Positions 38,791 to 49,182 of a stretch of DNA of 63,239 bases are shown piece after piece; the stretch's first letter is position 1; every line of letters starts with the position of its first letter. The stretch comes from Buchnera aphidicola (Chaetosiphella stipae setosa) (GTDB lineage: Bacteria; Pseudomonadota; Gammaproteobacteria; Enterobacterales; Enterobacteriaceae), in the NCBI RefSeq assembly GCF_964059095.1, contig NZ_OZ060394.1:328341-391579 (forward strand). Direction: 5' to 3'. The notes under the pieces are model-generated. The model was not told where the DNA came from. It did no database searches and saw only the letters and a program-made list of their open reading frames with translations. The position numbers and the translations under genes are program-made.

Positions 38791-39618
38791 CTATTTTTTT
38801 AAGAAAAAATCTTTAATTAATTTTATATTCTTAAAAGAAAAATATTTAATTTGATGTGTATTTTTAATATCATTTAAATCTTTTAAATTTTCAATTTTTT
38901 TCCCTATCTTTCTTACTTTATTTATCCATGAGTTATAAAAATTCTTATTATAAGAAACAATAGCGTTAAATTTCATGTCTGAAAAACCTTCACCACTATA
39001 ATTTGCAGAAATTCCTTTATAAAATCCAGGAAAATTAGCAATTAAATTCAATTGAGTAATCATTCCTGGCATAGCATATATTTGACTTCCTAAAGAAGGA
39101 ATAAAAAAAGAATTCATAACAGAACTAGAAGTAATACGAAATTCTACTGGAACATTCTTAGGAAACAAAACTTCATTTACAATAATTATTTTTTCTTTTG
39201 GATATATAAATACCCATTTCCAATTTAAAGATATCGCATTAATTTTAATTGGACTATAAATAGATTTTAAAGGTTTTGGAGGATCCAAATCATGAGTTTT
39301 TTTCCAAGATAAACAAGCAAGAAAAAAAATAATTAAAATTGGAATACCCCATGCAAATCCTTCAATTCTATAAGAATGATCCCAATTTGGATTATATTCA
39401 TTATTTTTAAAACCATGATAATATTTATAAGAAAAAAAAAGTGTCATAAAAATCACAGGTACAACAATTGTTAACATAACTACAAAAGACAAAAAAATTA
39501 AATTTTTTTGTTCAATCGCTATACTACCACCTGGAGAAAAAACTCCACCGTGAAATCCACTAAATAACAAAGTTGAAAAAAATATTAAAAAAAAATTTTT
39601 TAACTTTTGAAAATTCAT
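38791..39618 (-). CDS. cyoA: Cytochrome bo3 ubiquinol oxidase subunit II
   Basis: Two membrane helices plus a periplasmic cupredoxin-like domain. It has 275 residues (E. coli 315; the His/Met-rich tail is missing). The start follows a good SD, GAGGTG; an ATG four codons earlier is less well placed. Family blocks are NSFFIPSLGSQIYAMPGM and SANYSGEGFSDMKFNAI. In E. coli CyoA is a lipoprotein with lipobox LSGC. Here the same site reads FSGF, with Phe22 in place of the lipidated Cys, so it can no longer be a lipoprotein. lgt is also missing from its expected place upstream of miaB. It is the first gene of cyoABCDE. Confidence 0.95.
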   Translation of the reverse strand: MNFQKLKNFFLIFFSTLLFSGFHGGVFSPGGSIAIEQKNLIFLSFVVMLTIVVPVIFMTLFFSYKYYHGFKNNEYNPNWDHSYRIEGFAWGIPILIIFFLACLSWKKTHDLDPPKPLKSIYSPIKINAISLNWKWVFIYPKEKIIIVNEVLFPKNVPVEFRITSSSVMNSFFIPSLGSQIYAMPGMITQLNLIANFPGFYKGISANYSGEGFSDMKFNAIVSYNKNFYNSWINKVRKIGKKIENLKDLNDIKNTHQIKYFSFKNIKLIKDFFLKK

Positions 39619-39876
39619 AATACACCTCAAATATTTTAATAAAAAATTTTATTCATTCAATTACCATATTTATAAAAAATATTATGAAAAAATTAATTTT
39701 TTTAAAATACAATAGAAAAAACAAGTAAAAAAAAATCTTTTCAATATAAAATATTATATATTTTTTAAAAATATTTTTTTAATTTAAAATTATAAAATTT
39801 TATATAATACAATGAAAACAAAAATCTTAAAAAAAAATTTTTTACAAAATTTTACTCTTTCGAAAAATGAAAAAAT

Positions 39877-40179
39877 ATGATCAAAAAAATAATTGAAAAT
39901 AAAATCAAAAAAAAAATAAATGTAAAATACATTAAAATTTATAATATAAGTTTTATGCACAAATCTTTAAATAAAGATTCTCACTTTCAAATAATTGTAG
40001 TAAGTAATGATTTTTCTAAAATAAAAATACTCAGACGACATCAAATAATTTATAATATTTTATCTCAAGAAATAGGAAAAAAAATACATGGAATAGAAAT
40101 TTTTACATACTCTAATAAAGAGTGGAAAAAAAAAAAATATAAAAAATTTCATTCTACACAATGTTTACATTTTTTTTAA
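39877..40179 (+). CDS. bolA: BolA family protein
   Basis: Small BolA protein; the family partners with monothiol glutaredoxins in Fe-S/redox handling and morphology control. It has 100 residues (E. coli 105). The conserved HSLNKDSHFQIIVVS-type segment (KSLNKDSHFQIIVVS near 29) and RRHQIIYNILSQEI near 55 carry the invariant histidines, and IHGIEIFTYSNKEW ends it. It is divergent from cyoA and precedes tig, as in E. coli. Confidence 0.93.
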   Translation: MIKKIIENKIKKKINVKYIKIYNISFMHKSLNKDSHFQIIVVSNDFSKIKILRRHQIIYNILSQEIGKKIHGIEIFTYSNKEWKKKKYKKFHSTQCLHFF

Positions 40180-40222
40180 AAAAATATAAATAAATTTTAT
40201 CACTTAAATTAAAAAAAAAAAA

Positions 40223-41536
40223 ATGAATACGCAAATAATACAAAAAAAAACTAATGAAATAAAAATAAAAAATACCATTTCTTCAAAAAAAATAGAAAAA
40301 AAAATTACAAAAGAACTATTTTTATTAAAAAAAAAAATTTGCATTAATGGATTTCGTAAAGGGAAAGCCCCAAATCAACTTATTGAAAAAAAATTTAGAA
40401 ATGACGTGTTAAATATGATTTTAAAAAAATCTATAAAAAAACACTTAAAAAATGTAATAAAACAAAAAAAAATAAAAAAATATTCAAATATCGAATATTT
40501 CTTAGAAAAATATAAAAAAGGACAAGATTTTAATTATACATTAAAATTTCATATAATTTCTAACAAATTAAAAAAAAAAATAAAATCAATAAAAATTTAT
40601 AAATTGAAAATAAAAATACAAAAATCAGATATCATAAAAACTATTTTAAATTTTCAAAAAAATATTATACCTTGGACAACAAAAAAAGATTTTATTAAAA
40701 AAAATGATAAAATAACTTTTGAATATGAAATTCTTACAGAAAATAAAAAAACAATTTTAAAAAAGAAAAAAAAATCTATATTAATGAATAAAAATTATTT
40801 ATTTAAAAAAATATATAAATTTTTTTTAAACAAAAAAATAAATGATAAATTTAAAATACAACATAAATTTTCTAAATATCATCCAGAAAAAAAAATTGCT
40901 GGAAAAAAAACAATACTAATTATAAAAATAAAAAAAATTCAAGAAAAAACAAACAAAAATATAGATTTTAAAATAATAAAAAAATTTGGAATTCAAGAAA
41001 AAAACCTAAAAGAATTAAAAAAAAATATTTTGAAAATATTAAAAGTAGAATCTAATAAAATTTCTCAAACATATTTAAAAAACCAATTTATTAAAAAATG
41101 GATTAAAAAAAATTATGAAGAAATTTCCGCAAAAAAAATAACAAAAGAAATAAAATTACTCTATAAAAAGAATTTATTAGAATATAAAAAATATACAAAT
41201 ATATTTGATAAAAAATACAACGAAAATCTAAAAAACAAATGCAAAATTAAACTAATTATACAAAATTTAATACATCAAATTATTACAGAAGAATCATTAT
41301 TTGTGAGTAAAAAATCAATTAAAAAATTTTTTTATAACATACAAAAAAAACTTTCTACAAACAAAATGTTAAAAAATAAAAAAGTAAAAAAAAAAGATAT
41401 TATGAATGAAATAAAAAATCATTTACTTGTTGAAAAAACTTTTAATTTTATTTTTAAAAATGTATCTTTACAAGAAAAAAAAACAAATTTTATTCAAGCT
41501 TTAAAAAAAAATAGAAAAATAGAAAAAACTTTATAA
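40223..41536 (+). CDS. tig: Trigger factor
   Basis: Ribosome-bound chaperone and peptidyl-prolyl isomerase. It has 437 residues (E. coli 432). The ribosome-docking signature is NGFRKGKAP near residue 44. The central FKBP-like domain (from about NDKITFEYE) and C-terminal chaperone arms are highly divergent and strongly basic. The PPIase site is hard to recognise, so isomerase activity is doubtful. It leads the bolA-tig-clpP-clpX-lon order conserved with E. coli. Confidence 0.93.
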   Translation: MNTQIIQKKTNEIKIKNTISSKKIEKKITKELFLLKKKICINGFRKGKAPNQLIEKKFRNDVLNMILKKSIKKHLKNVIKQKKIKKYSNIEYFLEKYKKGQDFNYTLKFHIISNKLKKKIKSIKIYKLKIKIQKSDIIKTILNFQKNIIPWTTKKDFIKKNDKITFEYEILTENKKTILKKKKKSILMNKNYLFKKIYKFFLNKKINDKFKIQHKFSKYHPEKKIAGKKTILIIKIKKIQEKTNKNIDFKIIKKFGIQEKNLKELKKNILKILKVESNKISQTYLKNQFIKKWIKKNYEEISAKKITKEIKLLYKKNLLEYKKYTNIFDKKYNENLKNKCKIKLIIQNLIHQIITEESLFVSKKSIKKFFYNIQKKLSTNKMLKNKKVKKKDIMNEIKNHLLVEKTFNFIFKNVSLQEKKTNFIQALKKNRKIEKTL

Positions 41537-41596
41537 TAATTTGAATATTCAAAAAAAAAAACAAAAAATAAAAAATTAAAAAAATAGAGAAAAAAA

Positions 41597-42211
41597 ATGA
41601 TATATGAAAATCAAATTAAAAACAGTCACAATGTAATACCAATAGTTATTGAAAAAAATTTTTTTGGAGAAAGATCATTTGATATTTATTCTCGATTATT
41701 AAGAGAAAGAATAATATTTTTAACTGGAACTATTAATGACGATTTATCAAATTTAATTATCTCACAACTTTTATTTTTAGAATCAGAAAACGAAAAAAAA
41801 GATATTTTTTTGTATATTAATTCTCCTGGTGGAATAGTTTCTTCTGGATTATCTATATATGATACTATAAAATTTATTAAACCTGATGTAAATACTGTTT
41901 GTATAGGACAAGCTTCATCAATGGCAGCATTAATACTATCTTCCGGAACTAATGGAAAAAGATTTAGCTTACCAAATTCAAGAATAATGATTCATCAACC
42001 ATTAGGTGGTTATCAAGGACAAGCTTCAGATATAAAAATACATGCTTTAGAAATTTATAAAATTAAAAAAAAAATTAATAAAATATTATCTTATCATACC
42101 AAGCAAAATATAAAAAAAATTGAAAAAGATACAGAAAGAGATTACTTTTTATCTGCAAAAGAAGCGTTAAAATATGGTTTAATAGACTCAATTTTAAAAA
42201 CAAAAAAATAA
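41597..42211 (+). CDS. clpP: ATP-dependent Clp protease proteolytic subunit
   Basis: Forms the double-heptamer serine protease chamber used by ClpX. It has 204 residues (E. coli 207 with propeptide). Catalytic Ser is in [11 protein letters not shown] near 108, His in [12 protein letters not shown] near 133, and Asp in [28 protein letters not shown] is typical of the head. clpX follows 63 nt downstream. Confidence 0.97.
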   Translation: MIYENQIKNSHNVIPIVIEKNFFGERSFDIYSRLLRERIIFLTGTINDDLSNLIISQLLFLESENEKKDIFLYINSPGGIVSSGLSIYDTIKFIKPDVNTVCIGQASSMAALILSSGTNGKRFSLPNSRIMIHQPLGGYQGQASDIKIHALEIYKIKKKINKILSYHTKQNIKKIEKDTERDYFLSAKEALKYGLIDSILKTKK

Positions 42212-42274
42212 CCTTAAATAAAAATTTTTTTTAACAAATCTATTTTATTTATAATCAAAAGAGAGGTTTCTTCT

Positions 42275-43513
42275 ATGACAGAAAAAAATGAACAGAACAA
42301 TTTATATTGTTCTTTTTGCAGAAAAAATCAAAATGAAGTAAAAAAAATTATTGCTGGATCAAAAGCATATATATGCGATCAATGTATTCATTTATGTAAC
42401 AATATTATCTCTGAAGAAAATACAAAAAAAGAAAAACTATATCAAAAAATATTAACACCTAAAAAAATAAAAAAAAAATTAGATGCTTATGTTATAGGGC
42501 AAAAAAAAGTTAAAAAAATATTATCTGTAGCAGTATATAATCATTATAAAAATTTAAAATATCAATACAGCACAAAAAAAAAAAAAATTGAAATTCATAA
42601 AAGTAATGTACTGTTAATAGGCCCAACAGGAAGCGGTAAAACTTTACTAGCAGAAACATTAGCTAAAATAATTAATGTTCCCTTCGTAATCACAGATGCA
42701 ACAACATTAACAGAAGCAGGATATGTCGGAGAAGACGTTGAAAACATTATCCAAAAATTATTACAAAAATGTAATTTTAACATTCAAAAAGCGCAATCTG
42801 GAATTATTTATATAGATGAAATAGATAAAATTTCAAAAAAATCAAATAATCCTTCAATAACAAGAGATGTCTCTGGTGAAGGAGTACAACAATCTCTTTT
42901 AAAAATTATAGAAGGAACAATTGCATCTATTCCGCAACAAGGAGGAAGGAAACATCCACAACAAGAATTTATACAAATTGATACATCTAATATTTTATTT
43001 ATATGTGGTGGAACATTTTTAGGAATAGATAAAATTCTCAAAGAAAAAATACATCAAAAATCAAAAATAGGATTTTTCAAAAAAACAAAGAAAAATAAAA
43101 ACAAAGAAAAAACTGAAGTCCAACCAAAAGATTTAATAAAATTTGGATTAATTCCAGAATTTATTGGAAGATTTCCGATTATAGCAAAACTTAAAAATTT
43201 AACTGTAAAAGATTTGACAAAAATTTTAAATAAACCAAAAAATGCATTAATCAAACAATATAAAGAATTATTTAAAATGGACGGAATTAAATTAAAATTT
43301 TGTAAAGATTCTATAAAAAAAATAGCAGAAAAATCCGTTTCAAGAAAATCAGGAGCTAGAGGACTGCGAGCAATTTTAGAAAAAATTTTATTAAAAACAA
43401 TGTATAAAACACCATCTATGAAAAATATAAAAAAAATAATTATTAATAAATCAACAATAACAAAAAAATTAGATCCAAAAATCTTATTTAAAAATAATCA
43501 AGAAAAAATATAA
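42275..43513 (+). CDS. clpX: ClpX ATPase, Clp protease specificity subunit
   Basis: Hexameric AAA+ unfoldase that feeds ClpP. It has 412 residues (E. coli 424). The N-terminal zinc domain is intact (CSFC then CDQC within residues 12-40). Walker A is GPTGSGKT near 110, and Walker [10 protein letters not shown]. The pore loop GYVGEDVE and sensor 2 [11 protein letters not shown] are present. A strong SD (GAGAGG) precedes the ATG. It is followed 24 nt later by lon. Confidence 0.97.
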   Translation: MTEKNEQNNLYCSFCRKNQNEVKKIIAGSKAYICDQCIHLCNNIISEENTKKEKLYQKILTPKKIKKKLDAYVIGQKKVKKILSVAVYNHYKNLKYQYSTKKKKIEIHKSNVLLIGPTGSGKTLLAETLAKIINVPFVITDATTLTEAGYVGEDVENIIQKLLQKCNFNIQKAQSGIIYIDEIDKISKKSNNPSITRDVSGEGVQQSLLKIIEGTIASIPQQGGRKHPQQEFIQIDTSNILFICGGTFLGIDKILKEKIHQKSKIGFFKKTKKNKNKEKTEVQPKDLIKFGLIPEFIGRFPIIAKLKNLTVKDLTKILNKPKNALIKQYKELFKMDGIKLKFCKDSIKKIAEKSVSRKSGARGLRAILEKILLKTMYKTPSMKNIKKIIINKSTITKKLDPKILFKNNQEKI

Positions 43514-43537
43514 AATAATTTTAAAAGAGAAAAATTT

Positions 43538-45871
43538 ATGAAATTAAAAAAAACTCAAATAATTAAAATACCCATACTTCCACTACGAGATATCGTTGTA
43601 TATCCTTATATGGTTATTCCCTTATTTGTAGGACGTAAAAATTCTATTAAATGTATTAAAAAATCTCTAAAAAGAGATAAAAAAATTATGCTTATTACAC
43701 AAAAGAAAAATGAAATTGAAGAACCAAAAGAAAAAGATTTATTTAAAATAGGTACAATATCATCTATCTTACAAGTTTTAAAATTACCTGATGGAACAGT
43801 AAAAATTTTAATAGAAGGAAAAGAAAGAGCAAAAATAATCAATTTATATTTTAAAAAAAAAATATATATGGGTGAAGTAAAAAAAATTTCTTCCAAAAAA
43901 ATAACAAAAAAAGAAAATACAATTTTAAAAAGAACTTTATTACATCAATTTGAAAAATATGCAAAATTTAATAAAAAAATCTCATTAGATATACTTGAAG
44001 CATTAAAAAAAATAAAAAATATTAAACAATTAACAGATACAATAGCAATACATATTTCTGCAAAAATCACTGATAAACAAAAAATATTAGAAAAAAACGA
44101 CATAAAAAAAAGATTAGATCATTTAATGATAATGTTGGAATCAGAAATAAATCTTTTTAAAATTGAAAAAAAAATAAGAAATAGAATTAAAAAACAAATG
44201 GAGAATAACCAAAAAGAATACTATTTAAATGAACAAATGAAAGCTATTCAAAAAGAACTTAGAAAAAAAGATCCTGATATTGACGAATATACTCTGTTAA
44301 AAAAAAAAATAAAATCAGCAAAAATGCCAAAAGATATTAAAAAAACAGTAATAAAAGAACTTAAAAAACTAAAATTAATGCCTTATATGTCTTCAGAAAC
44401 AACTGTTATCAGAAATTACATTGATTGGATGATAAAAATTCCATGGAAAACACGCACAAAAATAAAAAAAAATTTAAATCACGCATTATTAAAATTAAAT
44501 GCTGATCATTACGGAATAAAACAAGTAAAAGATAGAATAATAGAATATCTAGCAGTACAAAATAGAAAAAAAAAAATCAAAGGACCAATTTTATGTTTAA
44601 TAGGACCTCCAGGTGTTGGTAAAACTTCTCTTGGAAAATCAATAGCAAAAGCAACAGGAAGAAAATATATTAGAATGTCTTTAGGAGGAGTAAAAGATGA
44701 AGCAGAAATTCGCGGACATCGAAGAACATATATTGGATCAATGCCAGGAAAAATTATACAAAATATATCAAAAATAGGAGTGAAAAACCCTTTATTTTTA
44801 TTAGATGAAATTGATAAAATGTCTTATGAAGTTAGATCTGATGCATCTTCTGCTTTATTAGAAGTATTAGATCCAGAACAAAACTTTTCATTTAATGATC
44901 ATTACCTAGAAGTCGAATATGATTTATCTGAAGTTATGTTTATTGCAACTGCAAATTCTCTGAACATCCCAATTCCTTTACTTGACAGAATGGAAATTCT
45001 TAAATTAAATGGATATACAGAAGAAGAAAAAATAAAAATTTATGAATCTTATTTAAAACCTAAAAAAATAAAAGAAAACGGATTAAAAAAAAGTGAAATA
45101 TCAATTACTAAACCAGCAATCATAGATATAATACGTTATTATACAAAAGAAGTAGGAGTAAGAAATTTAGAAAAAAAAATTTCTCAAATATATAGAAAAG
45201 TGGTAAAAGAAATTTTATTAAATAAAAAAATTAAAAAAATACATGTAAATCGAAAAAATCTAGGAAAATATTTAGGAATAAAAAAAATTAACCCTAAAAA
45301 AATAAATCAACAGAATCAAATAGGACAAGTTACTGGTTTAGCATGGACATCTTATGGTGGAGAAACATTACAAATACAAACTGCATGTGTCTCAGGAAAG
45401 GGAAAATTATCTCTAACTGGATATTTAGGAAAAATAATGAAAGAATCTATTCAAACCGCTTTAACTGTTATAAGAACTCAAGCAAAAAAATTACAAATTC
45501 CTTTAAATTTTTATAAAAAAAAAGATATACATGTTCATATTCCTGAAGGTGCAACACCTAAAGATGGTCCAAGTGCTGGAATTGCTATATGCACATCAAT
45601 TGCATCGTCTTTAACAAAAAACCCAGTCAAATCAAAATTTGCTATGACTGGAGAAATTACTTTAAATGGAAATGTTTTATCTATTGGTGGTCTAAAAGAA
45701 AAAATTTTAGCTGCTTATAGAGAAGAAATAAAAAATTTTATTATACCTAAAGAAAATGAAAAAGATTTAAAAGATATACCAAAAAAAATTCTTTCAAAAA
45801 TAAACATACATTTAGTGAAAAATATTCAAGAAGTGTTAATATTATCTTTACAAAAGAATCCATATAAATAA
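43538..45871 (+). CDS. lon: ATP-dependent Lon protease
   Basis: AAA+ serine protease for misfolded and regulatory proteins. It has 777 residues (E. coli 784). The N-terminal substrate domain begins LPLRDIVVYPYMVIPLFVG. Walker A is GPPGVGKTS near 355. The Ser-Lys dyad lies in PKDGPSAGIAI near 675 and GGLKEKILAA near 720. It is placed as in E. coli after clpX; hupB, which normally follows, is absent, leaving ppiD next. Confidence 0.97.
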   Translation: MKLKKTQIIKIPILPLRDIVVYPYMVIPLFVGRKNSIKCIKKSLKRDKKIMLITQKKNEIEEPKEKDLFKIGTISSILQVLKLPDGTVKILIEGKERAKIINLYFKKKIYMGEVKKISSKKITKKENTILKRTLLHQFEKYAKFNKKISLDILEALKKIKNIKQLTDTIAIHISAKITDKQKILEKNDIKKRLDHLMIMLESEINLFKIEKKIRNRIKKQMENNQKEYYLNEQMKAIQKELRKKDPDIDEYTLLKKKIKSAKMPKDIKKTVIKELKKLKLMPYMSSETTVIRNYIDWMIKIPWKTRTKIKKNLNHALLKLNADHYGIKQVKDRIIEYLAVQNRKKKIKGPILCLIGPPGVGKTSLGKSIAKATGRKYIRMSLGGVKDEAEIRGHRRTYIGSMPGKIIQNISKIGVKNPLFLLDEIDKMSYEVRSDASSALLEVLDPEQNFSFNDHYLEVEYDLSEVMFIATANSLNIPIPLLDRMEILKLNGYTEEEKIKIYESYLKPKKIKENGLKKSEISITKPAIIDIIRYYTKEVGVRNLEKKISQIYRKVVKEILLNKKIKKIHVNRKNLGKYLGIKKINPKKINQQNQIGQVTGLAWTSYGGETLQIQTACVSGKGKLSLTGYLGKIMKESIQTALTVIRTQAKKLQIPLNFYKKKDIHVHIPEGATPKDGPSAGIAICTSIASSLTKNPVKSKFAMTGEITLNGNVLSIGGLKEKILAAYREEIKNFIIPKENEKDLKDIPKKILSKINIHLVKNIQEVLILSLQKNPYK

Positions 45872-45923
45872 TTTTTAATTTTTTTCAAAATCATCTCTAA
45901 TAAAAAATAAAGGAATTAATATA

Positions 45924-47249
45924 ATGAAAGAAATTATAGAAAAAATAAGAAAAACACTTATCATAAAAGTAATAATAACAATATTTTTAGGTATTGTTTT
46001 AGTAATGAATTTTCCGACTATAATAAAATATATAGAAAAACATCATAAAATGTTTTTTTCATTTACAAAAATAAGTGAATTTTTTGACTGGTTTACAAAC
46101 TCAGATAAAAAAAAAGATAAAGATGATGATCACAGTAAAAATCCAAAACATATTCATATCCACTCTTCTTTATACAAAAATTTTCCTTGGAATTTTACTA
46201 ATAATAATATAAATAATAATTATAAAAAAAAAACACTCTTTAATGTAAAAACATTTACATCAAAAATTAATAAAAATTTTTTTTTTAACAAAAAAAAAAT
46301 ACTTAATGAAGATATAAAAAAAAAAAATCAAAATAACCAAAAACAAAAAAAATATAATAAAAATCTCATAAAAAATTTTTTTTTTACAAAAACAAAAATT
46401 AATTTTGAAAAAAATTTTTTACCCAAGCTAAAAAAGCAAGAAAAAATAAAAAATTTTTATATTCAAAACATAAAAATATTTAAAAAAAAAAAAAAATTTA
46501 AAATAAAATTCATCAAAATATTTTTAAATATTAATAAACAGATATCTTTTTTAGAAAAAAAATTTAACAATAATTATACAAATAAAATAAAAATTTTTAA
46601 TATCTGCAAAAAAAAAATAAAATATTTTCAATTAAAATTAAATGAAAAAAAAATAAATCAAAAAAATGTAATCACAAAAAACGAATTTTTTTCTATTAAT
46701 CAAACAAATTATTTTCATTTAATAAAAAAAAAATTTTATTTAAAACCACAACAAACAAAATGGTTTTCAATAAAAAAAATTCCTCAAATATTAAATAACA
46801 AGAATATAAGGAAATTTTTAGAAAAAAAAAAATCTATAATAACTCAAAAAACTGTTAATTATATTTTTTTGAACAAAAAAAAAAAATATATAATACAAAT
46901 AAATGGATTTAAAAAATCTATTAATAAATCATTAAGAATAAAAAAAATAATAAATTTTGTCACAAAAAATGAACTAAAAAGAAATCAATTAAATAAATTT
47001 AATCAAGTACAAAAAAATAAAAAAAAAAATTTATTAAACAACTGTAAGAAAAAAAAATTATATTTTATTCAAAAAAAAAAATATAAACAAAAAAAAATTT
47101 TTCAAAGTCATATCTTGAAAAAAATATCTATTAAAATAACGCCAATCTACATTGCAACCACTAATTATAAAGATAAATGGATGATACTAAAATTATGCAA
47201 AAAACTTTACAAAAAAAACCTTATGAAAAAAAAAATTCATATCATATAA
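45924..47249 (+). CDS. ppiD: Degenerate PpiD-like membrane-anchored protein
   Basis: 441 residues (E. coli PpiD 623). One N-terminal membrane helix (about 14-33) is followed by an Asp/His-rich patch (DKDDDHSKNPKHIHIH near 68) and a long Lys/Asn/Phe-rich region of very low complexity. I assign ppiD from position after lon and from a C-terminal match. TKWFSIKKIPQILNN resembles PpiD GTWFTDDSIPAELKY, and KYIIQINGFKKSINKSL resembles RAFVLRISEHKPEAVKPL. No parvulin isomerase domain is recognisable. The frame is open throughout despite extreme A content, so it may still be expressed as a periplasmic anchor, or be decaying. An unrelated protein cannot be excluded. Confidence 0.6.
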   Translation: MKEIIEKIRKTLIIKVIITIFLGIVLVMNFPTIIKYIEKHHKMFFSFTKISEFFDWFTNSDKKKDKDDDHSKNPKHIHIHSSLYKNFPWNFTNNNINNNYKKKTLFNVKTFTSKINKNFFFNKKKILNEDIKKKNQNNQKQKKYNKNLIKNFFFTKTKINFEKNFLPKLKKQEKIKNFYIQNIKIFKKKKKFKIKFIKIFLNINKQISFLEKKFNNNYTNKIKIFNICKKKIKYFQLKLNEKKINQKNVITKNEFFSINQTNYFHLIKKKFYLKPQQTKWFSIKKIPQILNNKNIRKFLEKKKSIITQKTVNYIFLNKKKKYIIQINGFKKSINKSLRIKKIINFVTKNELKRNQLNKFNQVQKNKKKNLLNNCKKKKLYFIQKKKYKQKKIFQSHILKKISIKITPIYIATTNYKDKWMILKLCKKLYKKNLMKKKIHII

Positions 47250-47421
47250 AAAATATAAAACAAATCTAAAGAAATTATTTTTTTTATTTAACACTAGAAA
47301 ATATAAAATTTTCTAAATACTTTCAATAAAAAATTTATAATAGATTATTAAAATTTTTTTTAAAATATATAATGAAATTTATTTAAAATATTACGATGAA
47401 TAGTAAAAACAGGATTATCTT

Positions 47422-49179
47422 GTGAGATTATTTAAGCAATTAAGTTGGTATTTTATGCAAGAATGGAAAAGATATTTAGGATCAGTATTCATCTTAATTA
47501 TCATTTCATTTCTTCAAATTATTCCTCCTAAAATAGTAGGAATTTTAGTTGATTCAATTATAAAAAAAAATACTAGTTTTCAAGAATCAATTAAATGGAT
47601 TTATATAATGGCATTGATAGCATTTTCAATATATCTTTTAAGATACATATGGAGAATACTATTATTTGGAGCATCATATAAATTAGCAATAAAATTAAGA
47701 GCAATATTTTATAAAGCTATTATTAAACAAAATTCAGATTTTTATTTAAAAAATAGAACAGGTGATTTAATTACACGTGTTAGTAACGATATCGAAAGAA
47801 TTGTATTTGCTGCTGGAGAAGGTGTACTCACATTAGTTGATTCAACAGTAATGGGGCTTTCTGTTTTAACAGTTATGTGTACACAAATAAGTTATAAATT
47901 AACATTATTTACATTAATTCCTATGCCAATTATGACAATTTTTATTCAAAAATATGGTGCTGAATTACATAAAAAATTTTTTAAATATCAAAAATCTTTT
48001 TCTATTGTAAATAATAAAACACAAGAAATTCTTACTAGTATTAGAATGGTAAGAGCATTTGGATTAGAAAAAATTCAATTAAACGAATTTTTAAAATTAA
48101 TTAAAAAATCCAGCAAAAAAAACATAAAAGTAGCACAAGTAGATGCAAAATTTGATCCAGTAATATATCTATCTATTGCATTCTCAAATCTTTTAGCAAT
48201 TTCTAGTGGAAGTTGGTTAGTTTGGAACAATATTATAACATTAGGACAATTAACAAGCTTCATTATGTACCTTGGGTTAATGATTTGGCCGATGTTAGCA
48301 TTAGCATGGATGTTTAACATTGTTGAAAGAGGAAGTTCAGCATGGAATCGCATACAAAAAATAATAAATTTTCCTATTTCTGTAAAAAATGGAAATAAAA
48401 TATTTCCAAAAAAACCAAAAAATTTAGAGATAAAAATAAAAAAATTTTTTTATAAAAAAAGTAAAAAACCTTCATTAAGAAACATATTCATATCTATAAA
48501 AAATGGAAAAATCTTAGGAGTATGTGGACCAACAGGATCAGGAAAAAGCACTTTATTTCAATTAATACAACGAAATTTTGATGTATCAAATGGAAAAATT
48601 TTATATGACAATATTCCATTATATAAATATAAATTAAAACAATGGAAAAAAAAAATTACAACAGTAAATCAAGAAACTTTTTTATTTTCTGATAGTATTT
48701 TAAATAATATTACTTTTGGAAAAAAAGATATTACATTAAAAAAAGTGCAAAAATATTTAAAAATAGTTGAAATAAATAATGAAATTTTAAAATTAAAAAA
48801 TCAATATAACACTTTAATAGGAGAAAATGGAATCTTATTATCTGGAGGTCAAAAACAAAGAATAGCTATTGCTCGTGCTTTAATTTTAAAACCTGAAATT
48901 CTTATTTTAGATGATGCTTTATCTGCAGTTGATGGAAATACAGAAAAAAATATTTTAAAAAATATTTTTAAATGGAAAAGTAAAAATACTACAATTATTA
49001 TGAGTTCTCATAAACTTTCAACATTAAGAAAAGCACATGAAATTATTATTATGAATCGAGGGAAAATTGTTAATAGAGGTTCGCATTCTGAACTAATAAA
49101 AAATAAAAACTGGTATAGCATTTCACTTTCCTATAAAAAGAAATTAAAAATTGAACAAAAATGTAAGAAAAGGATATAA
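47422..49179 (+). CDS. mdlA: Multidrug-resistance-like ABC transporter MdlA
   Basis: Half-transporter with fused membrane and ATPase domains, predicted to pair with MdlB; the substrate is unknown. It has 585 residues (E. coli 590). The GTG start with upstream AGGA gives the family N-terminus MRLFKQLSWYF. Six hydrophobic segments occupy about 15-300. Walker A is GPTGSGKST near 372, the signature LSGGQKQRIAIARAL near 475, and Walker B LILDDALSA. It is much better conserved than most neighbours, which suggests real selection. mdlB begins 3 nt after its stop. Confidence 0.96.
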   Translation: MRLFKQLSWYFMQEWKRYLGSVFILIIISFLQIIPPKIVGILVDSIIKKNTSFQESIKWIYIMALIAFSIYLLRYIWRILLFGASYKLAIKLRAIFYKAIIKQNSDFYLKNRTGDLITRVSNDIERIVFAAGEGVLTLVDSTVMGLSVLTVMCTQISYKLTLFTLIPMPIMTIFIQKYGAELHKKFFKYQKSFSIVNNKTQEILTSIRMVRAFGLEKIQLNEFLKLIKKSSKKNIKVAQVDAKFDPVIYLSIAFSNLLAISSGSWLVWNNIITLGQLTSFIMYLGLMIWPMLALAWMFNIVERGSSAWNRIQKIINFPISVKNGNKIFPKKPKNLEIKIKKFFYKKSKKPSLRNIFISIKNGKILGVCGPTGSGKSTLFQLIQRNFDVSNGKILYDNIPLYKYKLKQWKKKITTVNQETFLFSDSILNNITFGKKDITLKKVQKYLKIVEINNEILKLKNQYNTLIGENGILLSGGQKQRIAIARALILKPEILILDDALSAVDGNTEKNILKNIFKWKSKNTTIIMSSHKLSTLRKAHEIIIMNRGKIVNRGSHSELIKNKNWYSISLSYKKKLKIEQKCKKRI

Positions 49180-49182
49180 TGC

